From positions 21,723,851 to 21,787,850 of the forward strand of contig NC_079877.1 in the NCBI RefSeq assembly GCF_029227915.1: 64,000 nucleotides of DNA, read 5' to 3'. Below are positions 31,213-63,969 of the stretch, in pieces (the first letter of the stretch is position 1; every line of letters begins with the position of its first letter). Made by a program: the position numbers and the translations under genes. The stretch is from Hydractinia symbiolongicarpus. Its lineage: Eukaryota; Cnidaria; Hydrozoa; Anthoathecata; Hydractiniidae. A model generated the notes under the pieces. The model saw only the letters and a program-made list of their open reading frames with translations, did not search any database and was not told the origin of the DNA.

Positions 31213-32187
31213 TGATAAAGTTTGAATGCACATCCCTTAACAGGTCTAAAATTACCGATGACAGAAGATGTCAACATTTGCTATTACTTAAATATGACAT
31301 CATAATTTATGCAGCATAATAAAATCTAAAATTCTTTAAAAGCAAATATCTTGAGAACGCAAAAAGCTTTTTACAAAATTAAAAAAGACTTGGTAACTAA
31401 CTTTTTGAGCTCTGTAATATAAGCCCAACATCATTTTATACCTTGTGTTCTCTTTAAGAAATATATTATACCATCCAGCTTTATCACTATCATTTCATTG
31501 GCGCTGTTTTATATAGAGGGTGACAACGGAGATGTGTTGGATTAAGAACCATTTCGAATAAAAAGATAATTTAATTATGAAATTAGTCCTGTCTTTAAAA
31601 AATATTCAAATATGCAATACAACTAGATACCGTATTCTTGCTGTTTTTACTAATAACATTCCAATATCAGGAGATGAAAGGAATACTAGAAACTGAAAAC
31701 AAAATATGACGTCCAAGAGAAAAAGCTTGAAGAGTAGTTTCGGAAGCCTTGTGAAATAGAACGTGACAAAGGTTGTGTCAGTTTAGTGTCAAAATAAAGA
31801 ATTATATGACAGTGACTGTTTTCTTGGATAAAATTTTCTTGTAGATGTCACAAAAATATATATATTCTTTTTATAAATGTTGGCAACCGTCTTTAGAAAA
31901 TCAACAGACCAAAGAACGTTGAGAAAACTTAATGAGAGTGTTTAATAACAAAGACGGTTTAATTAATTTAATTGAGCATGTTAATAACGGAGGACGAACT
32001 CTATTCATGATATCAGCTTGTGGGTTATTGATGCTATATTCTTCTGTTTTAAAAACTTTATGAATTTAGTTGATTAAATACATTTACAGAAGTGGCGTGT
32101 GGTGACTATTATGTCTTTATTTTTACTATACAAAGCCAAATATAAACATTGATACGATATAACTTGACGGAAAATAAAGCTTTACAA
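31213..32187. other. Upstream region of the FGFR-like gene
   Basis: No coding content recognised. The 5' UTR and promoter of the receptor gene are expected here, but I see no clear TATA box or initiator at a defined distance from 32188. Confidence 0.4.
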
Positions 32188-56474
<24,287 letters not shown>

Positions 56475-56660
56475 CATGTCATTTAAAATATGGCATACCA
56501 AGCAGTGGAATCTCTTTTGTCTATTGTAGATCAACTGCTATCACAATGTACTTACAAAGAAGACAATATTATGCCTAATTTTGAACACAGGTCAGGTCCT
56601 TGCAAGCTCTGATGAAAACTATTTTTAGGGCTTTGTGCAAAACTTTGTTCAAATAAAAAC
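56475..56660 (+). other. FGFR 3' UTR with AATAAA signal
   Basis: After the stop at 56474 the first AATAAA is at 56652-56657, giving a short 3' UTR of about 200 bases if used. Confidence 0.5.
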
Positions 56661-56751
56661 GATATCTGAATAGGTTAATGTAGATATTTAAGTTTTTTTA
56701 GTTTTTTTAATTAAAATTTTATACGATGGAAGTTTTATATTATAAACGATC

Positions 56752-57103
56752 GGATACACTTGTATAATATCACTGAAATATACCTTATAATATTAATATA
56801 ATGTCTTAAAATATGTTTAAAATATGGTTATAATTTCTTATAATTTCTTATAATATAGCTATAATATGCATAATTTCAACATCTAGCATGTGCGTCATAA
56901 CCTCATAATTTGCTGCATGGCTACAATATTTGAATAAAATCAAACGAGTTTGATTTTAATAATATTGTTGGTATTGTTTGGTAGCCTTGTTATGGCAATG
57001 ATTATATGAAATTATAACGATATTATAACAAATTATAAGTATATTGTACAAAAACTATAACTGTATTATAGAATATATTTAATGATATTATACAAGTGTA
57101 TCC
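56752..57103. mobile_element. MITE of 352 bp with terminal inverted repeats
   Basis: Left end GGATACACTTGTATAATATC; right end is its reverse complement (GATATTATACAAGTGTATCC). The interior is almost only A/T, with repeated TATAATTTCTTATAATTTCT and its mirrored counterparts on the right side, so the whole element nearly folds back. No coding capacity. The target duplication is not clear. Confidence 0.75.
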
Positions 57104-57944
57104 TGGCCTTAATTCTTTAAACTTTATTTTAAAGGATACAATTCACCGCCCCAATGTCGAATTTAATATTGTGAAACCTTTTTTGGTGTTGGAATGTGTA
57201 GCAAGTTTTAAATAAACATTTTTCTACGATTTGTACATCATAATAAGAGAAATTATTTATAGCGAGAAGAATTAAAGAATTCCGTACAAAATATCATTTT
57301 CCCTTCTATGCATAAAACAAATAGCATGAAAATGTGAAGAAATTCACTTTGGAAAGAATGATTTATAACATAATTTCTTATTTCGTAACAAACACTATGG
57401 CACTTTTATTCAACCTCTTCTATACCATTAAACAGGTCGGAGCGACGAAACCTGGCATAAATAAAGTTTGCGGTAAAACCGCATGTGATAAATCCAAACA
57501 AACACAGCAAAAAAAATACTTCACAATTTTTTCGAAAATATGTTTTAATGCAATGTGGCAAATTTTTTTTGTCTCTTACCTCTTAAGTCATTGCAAAATC
57601 CTATTCAAGAAAAGTTTAATAATTGACCTAAAAATTCGGTTCCAAAAGTCCCACTTACCCTGGGTCCTAATTAAATTCGGTCCTAATTTATAAACAGTCC
57701 CATTTATTACTGTGGAAAGTTTATCATTTCTTGAACATAATAGTTTAGTAGGCCGTTGTTCTGGATTCTCTGTCAATGACAGAGAATCCAGAACAACATC
57801 AACTCAGATCTTTATGCCATTGCCACCACTAAATAAAACAACCATCTCCCATTTTTGTATTGATTACGCAAGTTCTGGAATCAATTGCCGACACTCTGTG
57901 CATGAACAGTGAGAGCCATTCCATTTTTTAATCATTTGTTTAAA
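57104..57944. other. Intergenic DNA with perfect palindrome
   Basis: No gene recognised. It holds a 43-bp perfect palindrome at 57755-57797. Confidence 0.4.
57755..57797. repeat. 43-bp perfect palindrome
   Basis: GTTGTTCTGGATTCTCTGTC then A on the left, the exact complement TGACAGAGAATCCAGAACAA then C on the right, with a single central A. There is no mismatch in 21 base pairs. Confidence 0.85.
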
Positions 57945-58660
57945 TTAAACTAGATCTTCACAACTTTTCGTATGAAAAGGAAGTTTATTCCAAACTTTTG
58001 GGGATAAACATCGCAAACTGTTTAGACCAAAGGTGCTTGTTTTTACACTGATGGTCTTTAGGTTGTTCATGTTTTGACTTCTTACTGGCCTATCAGTTTC
58101 CTCAAAAAAGAAAATATCTTTCATGAAAGAAGGACTGATGTTTCTCAGAATTTTAAATATTTCTATACATAAATGTCTGTGCCTTAGTAATTCCATATAA
58201 TGTTTATTTGGGAGGCAATCAACTGGTCTTGGATCATCATGAATAAAACTTAAAGCCCTGATGTGGAGTTTTTCAATTTTCAAAAGAGATTTTGAAGAAG
58301 AGAAATGCCAAACTAAGGGACAATAATTAAAATTTGCATACACGAAGCTTTGTGCCAAAATAGATCTTATTTGCAAAGACAGTACCTTTTTGAATCTAAA
58401 TAATGCATTCAGCTGGGGGCTGAGACTTTTCGACAAAGATTACTAATGTGCAAGTTGAAATTTAATTTATCATCAATTGTTACTCCTAAAACTTTTACGG
58501 ACCTTTCTGATTATCGCCAATGTTTATTTCAAGCTTCGAGTTATCAATTTTGGCTCTTGATAAAAGGATCGAATGAAATTTGTTTGGATTTGCTATCATT
58601 TTGTTATTATTTAACCAAGAAAGGACTATTTCGGATTATAGATAGATTATAGGATCGGAG
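57945..58660 (-). mobile_element. LINE fragment (CR1/L2-like), 3' part of the reverse transcriptase frame
   Basis: 163 codons open on the minus strand (57945-58436) with L-N-A-L-F-R-F-K, S-F-V-Y-A-N-F-N-Y-C-P-L-V-W-H-F and L-S-P-K-V-W-N-K-L-P. This is the segment after the reverse-transcriptase palm of CR1/L2-type LINEs. Upstream sequence to about 58640 continues in another frame (V-L-G-V-T-I-D-D-K-L). 5' truncated; the viral element starts right beside it. Confidence 0.7.
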
Positions 58661-58736
58661 TATAGAGGGTCATGATATGCACACTTTTCCAAAAACACGG
58701 TCAAACTCTCATAAAAAATATCATACACAATTTCAC

Positions 58737-58750
58737 TTGTGACGTCACAA
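58737..58750. promoter_or_regulatory. Palindromic CRE-like site in viral leader
   Basis: TTGTGACGTCACAA is a perfect 14-bp palindrome around the ATF/CREB octamer TGACGTCA, in the non-coding leader of copy 2. The 12-mer GCAAGTGGAGTA follows at 58768 and again at 58846. These look like transcription-control sequence; no function shown. Confidence 0.4.
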
Positions 58751-58873
58751 CGCAGTAAAGCTCAGTGCTATCATGCGCAAGTGGAGTAAATCTCCATCAT
58801 GCGATGCTTAGTCATGGAATTCAAGGATAAGTCCCTAACAAATGAGCAAGTGGAGTAGAGGGAAATTCCCAGC

Positions 58874-59412
58874 TTGCTCGGCAAAAAATTGAGCAAATGC
58901 CAGAGCACCATTTTTCAAAAAACTCTGTATATAATAAAGAAGAGTTGGTTTAAGACGCAAGGCTCGGGCAACAAGGCTGTCGAAAAAGATTTTGGGGTGT
59001 TCAGGTATATCCCCGACAGGTTCAAGACGCGGGACATGTGCAACAAAGCCGTTGAAAAAAAATCCCACATGATCAAATATGTCCCCGACCGGTTGAAAAC
59101 GCAGGACATGTGTAGCAGGGCCGTTGAATTTTGTCCCACATTATTTGAGTATGTGCCGGATCATATAAAGACGCAAGACATGTGCGACATGGTCATCGAG
59201 GAAGTGCCCTTTTTTTTGATCTAATCCCGGACTATTTCAAGACGCAAGACATGTGTAACGAGGCCGTTGAAGAGTATCCCGACATGTTGGAGTATGTGCC
59301 GGATCAGTTCAAGACGCAGGACATGTCTAACGAGGCAGTTGAAGAGTATCCCGACATGTTGGAGTATGTACCGGACCGGTTCAAGACGCAAGACATGTGC
59401 GGCAATATGTGA
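58874..59412 (+). pseudogene. Solenoid-repeat protein, copy 2 (six and a half 24-residue units, one frameshift)
   Basis: Units of the form P-D-x-F-K-T-Q-D-M-C-N-x-A-V-E-x-x-P-x-x-x-x-Y. The first frame runs 58874-59224, the second 59182-59412; the slip is in the run of T near 59213. Units five and six are nearly identical in DNA, so they duplicated recently or were homogenised. The start is unclear: the first frame opens with a TTG, and an ATG at 58842 is in another frame. Likely a protein-interaction solenoid. Confidence 0.65.
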
Positions 59413-59422
59413 AATTCATAAG

Positions 59423-59454
59423 TTATCTTATAACCCCGAAGGGTTGTAAGATAA
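59423..59454. promoter_or_regulatory. Conserved hairpin, copy 2
   Basis: Arms TTATCTTATAACCC and GGGTTGTAAGATAA around the loop CGAA; 14 pairs with one G-U type wobble. Corresponds to 584-610 in copy 1, with longer arms and a different loop. Confidence 0.6.
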
Positions 59455-59474
59455 ACAAATACTACTTATAATAA

Positions 59475-59660
59475 ATGTGCAACGCCTGTCAATTAAAATT
59501 CGGCATATTTGGGAGTGCAGTAGTCATGACATTTATAGCCGGCATCGGTCTCTCCCTACCACTAATGGCCATGGCATTAATACAAGAATCAGAGAAGAAC
59601 AATGAATGGATGAGACATTCGAGGCTTTTGAGGGATCGACTTGATCCCATAGAATCATAA
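59475..59660 (+). CDS. Small single-helix membrane protein, 61 codons
   Basis: Intact. ATG directly after TATAATAA. A hydrophobic helix at residues 10-35 (F-G-S-A-V-V-M-T-F-I-A-G-I-G-L-S-L-P-L), then a charged tail. Two cysteines near the start. Homologous to 630-758. Only five bases separate it from the next gene. Confidence 0.6.
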   Translation: MCNACQLKFGIFGSAVVMTFIAGIGLSLPLMAMALIQESEKNNEWMRHSRLLRDRLDPIES

Positions 59661-59665
59661 GATAA

Positions 59666-59872
59666 ATGGAACAATGTAGGGACTGTGAACGTATGTCGGA
59701 CGCATACGACAGGTGCACCTGTGGTCGGAGGTTCGAAGTAAATGGTAAATTGTTGTGCTGGCACTGCTACCATGAATATATAACGTATAATGGGGGCGGC
59801 TGCGCATGTACAATGACATGCAATTCTCTGAAGTCGTTTAAACTTTCAATAAAACAAGATGCTACGATTTGA
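59666..59872 (+). CDS. Cys-rich 68-residue protein, putative zinc binding
   Basis: Intact. Cys pairs: C-R-D-C, C-T-C, C-W-H-C and C-A-C-T-M-T-C, with a His beside two of them. The start lies in AAGATAAATGG. It overlaps the next gene start (59859) by 14 bases, a typical compact viral arrangement. Function unknown. Confidence 0.6.
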   Translation: MEQCRDCERMSDAYDRCTCGRRFEVNGKLLCWHCYHEYITYNGGGCACTMTCNSLKSFKLSIKQDATI

Positions 59873-60205
59873 GGAAGAGGTTGTCAACCCTAAATTATTC
59901 TACTCATTTGGTGCTACCTTTACAGACATCAACGATATCAATGTGGACTATCTGACAGTGTCGGATCCCATTCCTGCCAATGGGGGTAAGGATAATCGGT
60001 ACATTATAGGGTAGCATACACGAGACCTTGTGGTAGCCCTCGGGGTAAAGACACCCAAAATCTGGTCCACACATGGAGTGACCCGGTACAACAGAAATGC
60101 GGTAGCCGCAATGACTCTCGATTTTGAAGAGTACCCTGATTGGGTTGCAAAGTATCGCCAAACTCTAGATACTGCTTACATACGCAGGTCGAGCGTTTTT
60201 TAAAA
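59859..60205 (+). pseudogene. Viral gene of unknown function, copy 2, one nonsense codon, cut by deletion
   Basis: ATG 59859 opens the homologue of 1000-1574. One in-frame TAG at about codon 52 (60012-60014); otherwise the frame is open to E-E-Y-P-D-W-V-A-K-Y-R-Q. After that, homology to copy 1 ends (about 60165), where the large deletion begins. Confidence 0.6.
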
Positions 60206-60277
60206 TCTCATCCTGCATCTCTTTCCTACCATCCTCCCGACCTTTCGCAATTAGCTGGGCTCTCTCTTGTTCATTCA
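60188..60277 (-). pseudogene. C-terminal fragment of the two-helix membrane gene
   Basis: About 30 minus-strand codons (L-N-E-Q-E-R-A-Q-L-I-A-K-G-R-E-D-G-R) that match the C-terminus of 1624-2295 in copy 1. Ends near 60180. It shows the true reading frame lost in copy 1. Confidence 0.5.
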
Positions 60278-60391
60278 ATGGCTCCTACGAATATTGTGTT
60301 AAATAAGGTGAGCTGTGAAGACATTTTTTATACACCAATGCCTGGCAAGAGGATTTTTAACGTGGTCATTCGAGAATCTTCCAAGTCCTAG
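60278..60391 (+). other. Short open frame across the deletion junction
   Basis: 38 codons beginning M-A-P-T-N-I-V-L-N-K. It spans the point where copy 2 jumps from the membrane-gene fragment to the ATPase 3' end; the stop lies in ATPase antisense sequence. It may hold the start of a gene lost by deletion. Confidence 0.25.
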
Positions 60392-60946
60392 GATACTCCA
60401 GCCTCACATACAGGCATGCATGCTTGGATTTTTTTCAATTCAGCCTTGATATCATCCCAATCGGAGATCATGTTCGTCTCTTCATCGATCATCCTCATGT
60501 CACTTCTCTCATTGGGGTACCATAAAAACAGGGCCTTTTTCTGCCTCCTCAGATTCTTGGGCAAAGCCGTATACGACTGCGTTAAAAGCCACAAGCTGTG
60601 TTTGCGATGCCTTCACGAAATAGCCAATTCAAGTAGTGATTGTCGAAGCTTATCGAGGCTTTCATCGGCTATCATGTCGTCGACTATGAAGAGACTTTCT
60701 TCGCCTGCTAGCAATGAGGATAGTTTTTGGATCCATTCAAACAACTCAGTTCCCGGGTCTATTAGGAACACGAAAGGGTCTTTCCAGAGCGAGACCCTCT
60801 CTAAATCCACCGTATAGTAGGGCACACAATGATAATATTGTGATAGTGCTTTTTATACCCAGTAGGTTCAGGACATGCTGTGTTTTTCCGCATGATGTTG
60901 GGCCTGTGAAGATTGCTGCATGCGAATCTCTTGCGACATTCAACAT
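60388..60946 (-). pseudogene. A32-like packaging ATPase, copy 2, frameshifted
   Basis: ATG 60946 follows AATAAAATG. Walker A G-P-T-S-C-G-K-T in the first frame; after a shift near 60820, Walker B S-L-F-I-V-D-D in the second frame; after another near 60600, L-L-T-Q-S-Y in the third frame to 60388. About 186 codons. The start and the motifs correspond to the intact copy at 8911-9507. Confidence 0.75.
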
Positions 60947-60952
60947 TTTATT

Positions 60953-61445
60953 TCAATAATTCGACCACTCCCTGTCGTGAACTTTAGAGTACAGGGCAGC
61001 GCATGAGGAACATATTAAAACACTACCTTGATTATTCACCAGGGAACCCCGGCAGGCAGGACATAGCTTGATATTTTGAGTCCTACATTCTATGGGTAGC
61101 GGAGTATATATTAATTTTCCTTGTATGCACAGCAACGCCTTGCGATATCAGCAGTGCCTTTTCCAGGCTCTCCGAGGGTGCTCCGATGAGTTCGGCGTAC
61201 CGAGGAATAATGTCATATGTATACAAAAGTAGGTAATCTTCATCCTGTTGAAGCCCTCTAATTTCCCTATCTATGGTGAGAGGGTCTACTTCATATTCAA
61301 CGTCCTTGATGTCCTTGCATTTGGTACGCCCCCTCGCCTTCGCTTTAGCCAGACAACTTATACAACTCTTGGTTCGACTATTGCCTCTAGTCATAAACTT
61401 GTCGGGGGTTAAAACGTGCTTGCATTTTATGCATACCTTATCCAT
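60953..61445 (-). pseudogene. Zinc-knuckle plus zinc-ribbon protein, copy 2
   Basis: ATG 61445 gives K-V-C-I-K-C-K-H-V-L-T-P-D-K-F, then T-K-S-C-I-S-C-L-A-K, an acidic/helical middle, and, after a frame change near 61130, a zinc ribbon (C-P-A-C-R-G-S-L, C-S-S-C-A-A-L-Y). The knuckle module is shared with the HNH gene. Possible transcription factor of the virus. Confidence 0.55.
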
Positions 61446-61771
61446 TTAATATCCATTTGCTTGCCTTGTGCATTGCCCTAGCAACCTCGGCAAGCGTCGA
61501 GGACTTGCCAGTTTTTTCCACATACTTAAACGGTATTTTGTGGTGCACATGCACAAATTCATAAGCTTCCCAGGTATAACCATTAGAAAACTGGGCTTCA
61601 ATATAACCCTTACAGATAGTCATGAGCTCATATAGAGGGTGGAAGCCCCTTTGACAGTTTCTTTCCAGTTAGGCACCATATGCATGTCTTTGTAGTTTCA
61701 CCATTTCCCTTGATCTTGAAATTGTCTGGGGTTAAAAGGCGTTTACATCTCTGACACTTAGCCTTCTCCAT
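61441..61771 (-). pseudogene. HNH-family zinc-module gene, deleted
   Basis: ATG 61771: K-A-K-C-Q-R-C-K-R-L-L-T-P-D-N-F and C-I-W-C-L, then a stop. The rest (61441-61623) has Y-T-W-E-A-Y-E-F and H-V-H-H-K-I-P-F-K-Y, an HNH remnant in which one residue of the H-I-D-H core has changed. The Cys/His repeats between are gone. A second, dead relative of 61817-62416. Confidence 0.55.
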
Positions 61772-61816
61772 ATTGATTTCTATCTCTCCACGAGAGATAG
61801 AAATTTATCGTACGCT

Positions 61817-62416
61817 CTATAACGAGACATATTGGTTACCCTTTGACATGTTTTCACTCGCCCACATAGGTTGCGTATTGGTGTAGTGCAGTCTTTTCGC
61901 TATCTCGGAAAGCGGTGGGGCATCGCCATTTTCCTTATATTGAAGTGGCACCTTGTGATCGATATGCCACCTCCTACCATAGTTTTCCCAGGTCATACCC
62001 CCGAAGAACTGAGCTTTAATATGAATCCGGAGCGTGGATATATCACATCCAAGATACTCCCGAGAACTAAGCTCCTTGTTTCCTCGTAGAGCCTTGGAGG
62101 CTTGGATTCTTGCGACGGAAGCGAGATGTCCGGCAGGATTGTGAATTGGACATTGATACCTCATTTTTTGATGATCGCATATGCTTCCACCGCCACAGTC
62201 TTTGCACTTTGATCTTACCCTTTCATGTTCGCAATACTGACTTCCCTTGCAATCTTTACATTGAGACTTCTGCCTTTCGTGGGGGCACTTATTTTTAACA
62301 CTCCACCGCTTCATTTTATCCAAGCAGCTTATACAGCTCTTGGTTCGACCATTCCCCCTGATCTTAAACTTGTCCAAAGAAAGATAGTGTTTGCATCTCG
62401 ACCAGCTCTTTTCCAT
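61817..62416 (-). CDS. HNH endonuclease with Cys/His zinc repeats
   Basis: Intact, 199 codons from ATG 62416. Residues 8-32: zinc knuckle (R-C-K-H-Y-L, C-I-S-C-L); its first Cys is replaced by Trp. Residues 44-90: three C-x-H-E-x-x-[RK]-S-x-C-K-D-C type units. Residues about 148-185: H-I-D-H-K-V-P-L plus the Asn residues of an HNH fold (T-N-T-Q-P-M-W and E-N-M-S-K-G-N). Such zinc-repeat HNH proteins occur in large DNA viruses and mobile elements. It is absent at the corresponding place in copy 1. Probably a homing-type or virus-competition nuclease. Confidence 0.7.
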   Translation of the reverse strand: MEKSWSRCKHYLSLDKFKIRGNGRTKSCISCLDKMKRWSVKNKCPHERQKSQCKDCKGSQYCEHERVRSKCKDCGGGSICDHQKMRYQCPIHNPAGHLASVARIQASKALRGNKELSSREYLGCDISTLRIHIKAQFFGGMTWENYGRRWHIDHKVPLQYKENGDAPPLSEIAKRLHYTNTQPMWASENMSKGNQYVSL

Positions 62417-62465
62417 ATTGACTTGTTTTTGTCCTTGGGACAAATACGAGTTTATACTGGACACT

Positions 62466-62720
62466 CTAATTTGGCTTGGGAACTATGCTTGCGGGGAGCC
62501 GTCCCTTGGAGACAGCCATTTCACGACTTGCTCCCCCTGCTGCAAAGTACGCAACCATCTTGAGGACGTCATTAATATTCATTTTTGTAGATGGGCGTGA
62601 AATACCCAAAAATTTCTTACCTGCCATAGCATAGGCAAAGGATAAACCAAGGTCTACAATTGTCTCATAGAGCATATCTAAAATTTCCTTCTCTTTTGGG
62701 GTAACGTTGCTTGCACTCAT
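62466..62720 (-). CDS. Conserved 84-residue viral protein, intact
   Basis: ATG 62720. Order: N-V-T-P-K-E-K-E-I-L-D-M-L-Y, a Gly/Ala-rich helix with F-A-Y-A-M-A-G-K-K-F, then S-R-E-M-A-V-S-K-G. Ends A-S-I-V-P-K-P-N. Homologous to the frameshifted 10080-10342. Six bases separate it from the upstream gene. Confidence 0.65.
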   Translation of the reverse strand: MSASNVTPKEKEILDMLYETIVDLGLSFAYAMAGKKFLGISRPSTKMNINDVLKMVAYFAAGGASREMAVSKGRLPASIVPKPN

Positions 62721-62726
62721 TTACTA

Positions 62727-63077
62727 TTAGAACCGCATTTTGAAAATATCGATATTTGGCTGGGCTTTGCCCTGCTTTCCCTGCTGGGGCTCCGGATGAG
62801 CCGCCGGCTTGTCCGCGCCTCTGCCAAATTTGTACCAGACGCCAACCCCTATGGCAAGCACGGCCAAAACCCCCACGCCGTACATGTATACATCAATCGA
62901 CTTGCTAGGACCTTTGACAGGTTCTTGATCACCCGGTGAAGAACCTTTGCCCACGTTCATCTGCAAGTCGGCCTTGTTCTTCCTGTTCCATTCCGCAAGT
63001 CTCTTGCCTGCCGCGACACGACCCTCGATCTTCTTCGTTATGACCCTTTCCTCTTGTTTCCCTTCTTGTTTACTCAT
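62727..63077 (-). CDS. Single-pass membrane protein, 116 codons, intact
   Basis: ATG 63077 in ATAACAAATG. A basic N-terminal part (G-R-V-A-A-G-K-R-L-A-E-W-N-R), then a helix Y-M-Y-G-V-G-V-L-A-V-L-A-I-G-V-G-V-W-Y and a Pro/Gln-rich tail ending I-F-K-M-R-F. Probably a virion or host-membrane anchored protein. Confidence 0.6.
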   Translation of the reverse strand: MSKQEGKQEERVITKKIEGRVAAGKRLAEWNRKNKADLQMNVGKGSSPGDQEPVKGPSKSIDVYMYGVGVLAVLAIGVGVWYKFGRGADKPAAHPEPQQGKQGKAQPNIDIFKMRF

Positions 63078-63104
63078 TTGTTATAAGTCCTAAAACTTAA
63101 CAAA

Positions 63105-63401
63105 TTACTTCTTTTTTACCACAATAGAGATAGATAGACCCTTGTCCTCAAGGATCTTCATGGTCTCTTTTATCCCCCTGAGTATGTCTTCGGGTGTGTT
63201 TAAATCCCTCTCGAAGTATCTCAAGAACACCCTAAACGTCATGCGTTTTTTCTTTGGTTGAGCTATTCCAAGCTTCCTCTCCCTCATCAGTGCCGCTAGC
63301 CTGTGCACCTGAGCAACTCTTCCTGGGGGCTCTTTGTGTACTTCAACAATTTTTTCCGCAGGTTGCTGTTGATTGATGATAACACTACACGCGCTGCTCA
63401 T
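63105..63401 (-). CDS. Viral protein of unknown function, 98 codons, intact
   Basis: ATG 63401 (M-S-S-A-C-S-V-I-I-N-Q-Q-Q) is chosen because copy 1 keeps exactly this start. G-R-V-A-Q-V-H-R-L-A, then a basic stretch Q-P-K-K-K-R-M-T-F-R-V-F-L-R-Y-F and an acidic/helical end. No family recognised. The G-R-V-A-x3-R-L-A segment is shared with the next gene. Confidence 0.6.
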   Translation of the reverse strand: MSSACSVIINQQQPAEKIVEVHKEPPGRVAQVHRLAALMRERKLGIAQPKKKRMTFRVFLRYFERDLNTPEDILRGIKETMKILEDKGLSISIVVKKK

Positions 63402-63404
63402 CTT

Positions 63405-63616
63405 CGTTATCTTTAGTCTCATCTGCATCTTCTTTCTTCTTGCTCATATGCCTCGCCGTGTATGACAAGACCAGGAGCGGTGCAAGCAAGACATCTGCCA
63501 ATGGTGCAGTACACTAGGATACCGAGATCTGTCATGGAGTCTCGGATTATAGGGTCCTCTTCGATATCTCGACGTAATTCATCCACACTGTCGATATCCA
63601 CAAAGTTCTCAATCAT
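63405..63616 (-). pseudogene. Conserved small viral protein, copy 2, late frameshift
   Basis: ATG 63616. Matches 10756-10971 up to G-R-C-L-A; then the frame differs because of an extra base near 63480, and the K/E-rich end continues in another frame. Starts overlap with the downstream gene region as in copy 1. Confidence 0.5.
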
Positions 63617-63969
63617 GTTGGCATACAGATTGACTACGTGAGTAGACAGTGCCCTGGCCGTTTTTCCCCCTTCTCTTGGAGCTCACGCTGTACGTACTCG
63701 GTATGGACTTTGTCGATTGCCTCATCAGGAGCCTTGTCGACAAACCCCTCTGTACACTTCTTCGGTAAAAGGTGCCCTTTGCCTTTGCGTAGGGCCTCTT
63801 TCAGGACCTGGCGTTTATGGATAGGTTTCTCTATCTGTTTGTATTCTGCGGAGGCTGCGAATACTTGTGCAATATCGGACATCTTTATTAGTAGTCGTTT
63901 ATAACGAAAAAGAACATAAGCGATCATGCCATACGGTAGAACTATAGCGATTAGTAAACACGCCTCCAT
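63615..63969 (-). pseudogene. Viral membrane-anchored protein, copy 2
   Basis: ATG 63969: hydrophobic start M-E-A-C-L-L-I-A-I-V-L-P-Y-G, basic inner part, then R-K-G-K-G-H-L-L-P-K-K-C-T-E-G-F-V as in copy 1. The frame is open to 63634, but the C-terminus (H-V-V-N-L) is in another frame, so the last few residues are shifted. Confidence 0.55.
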
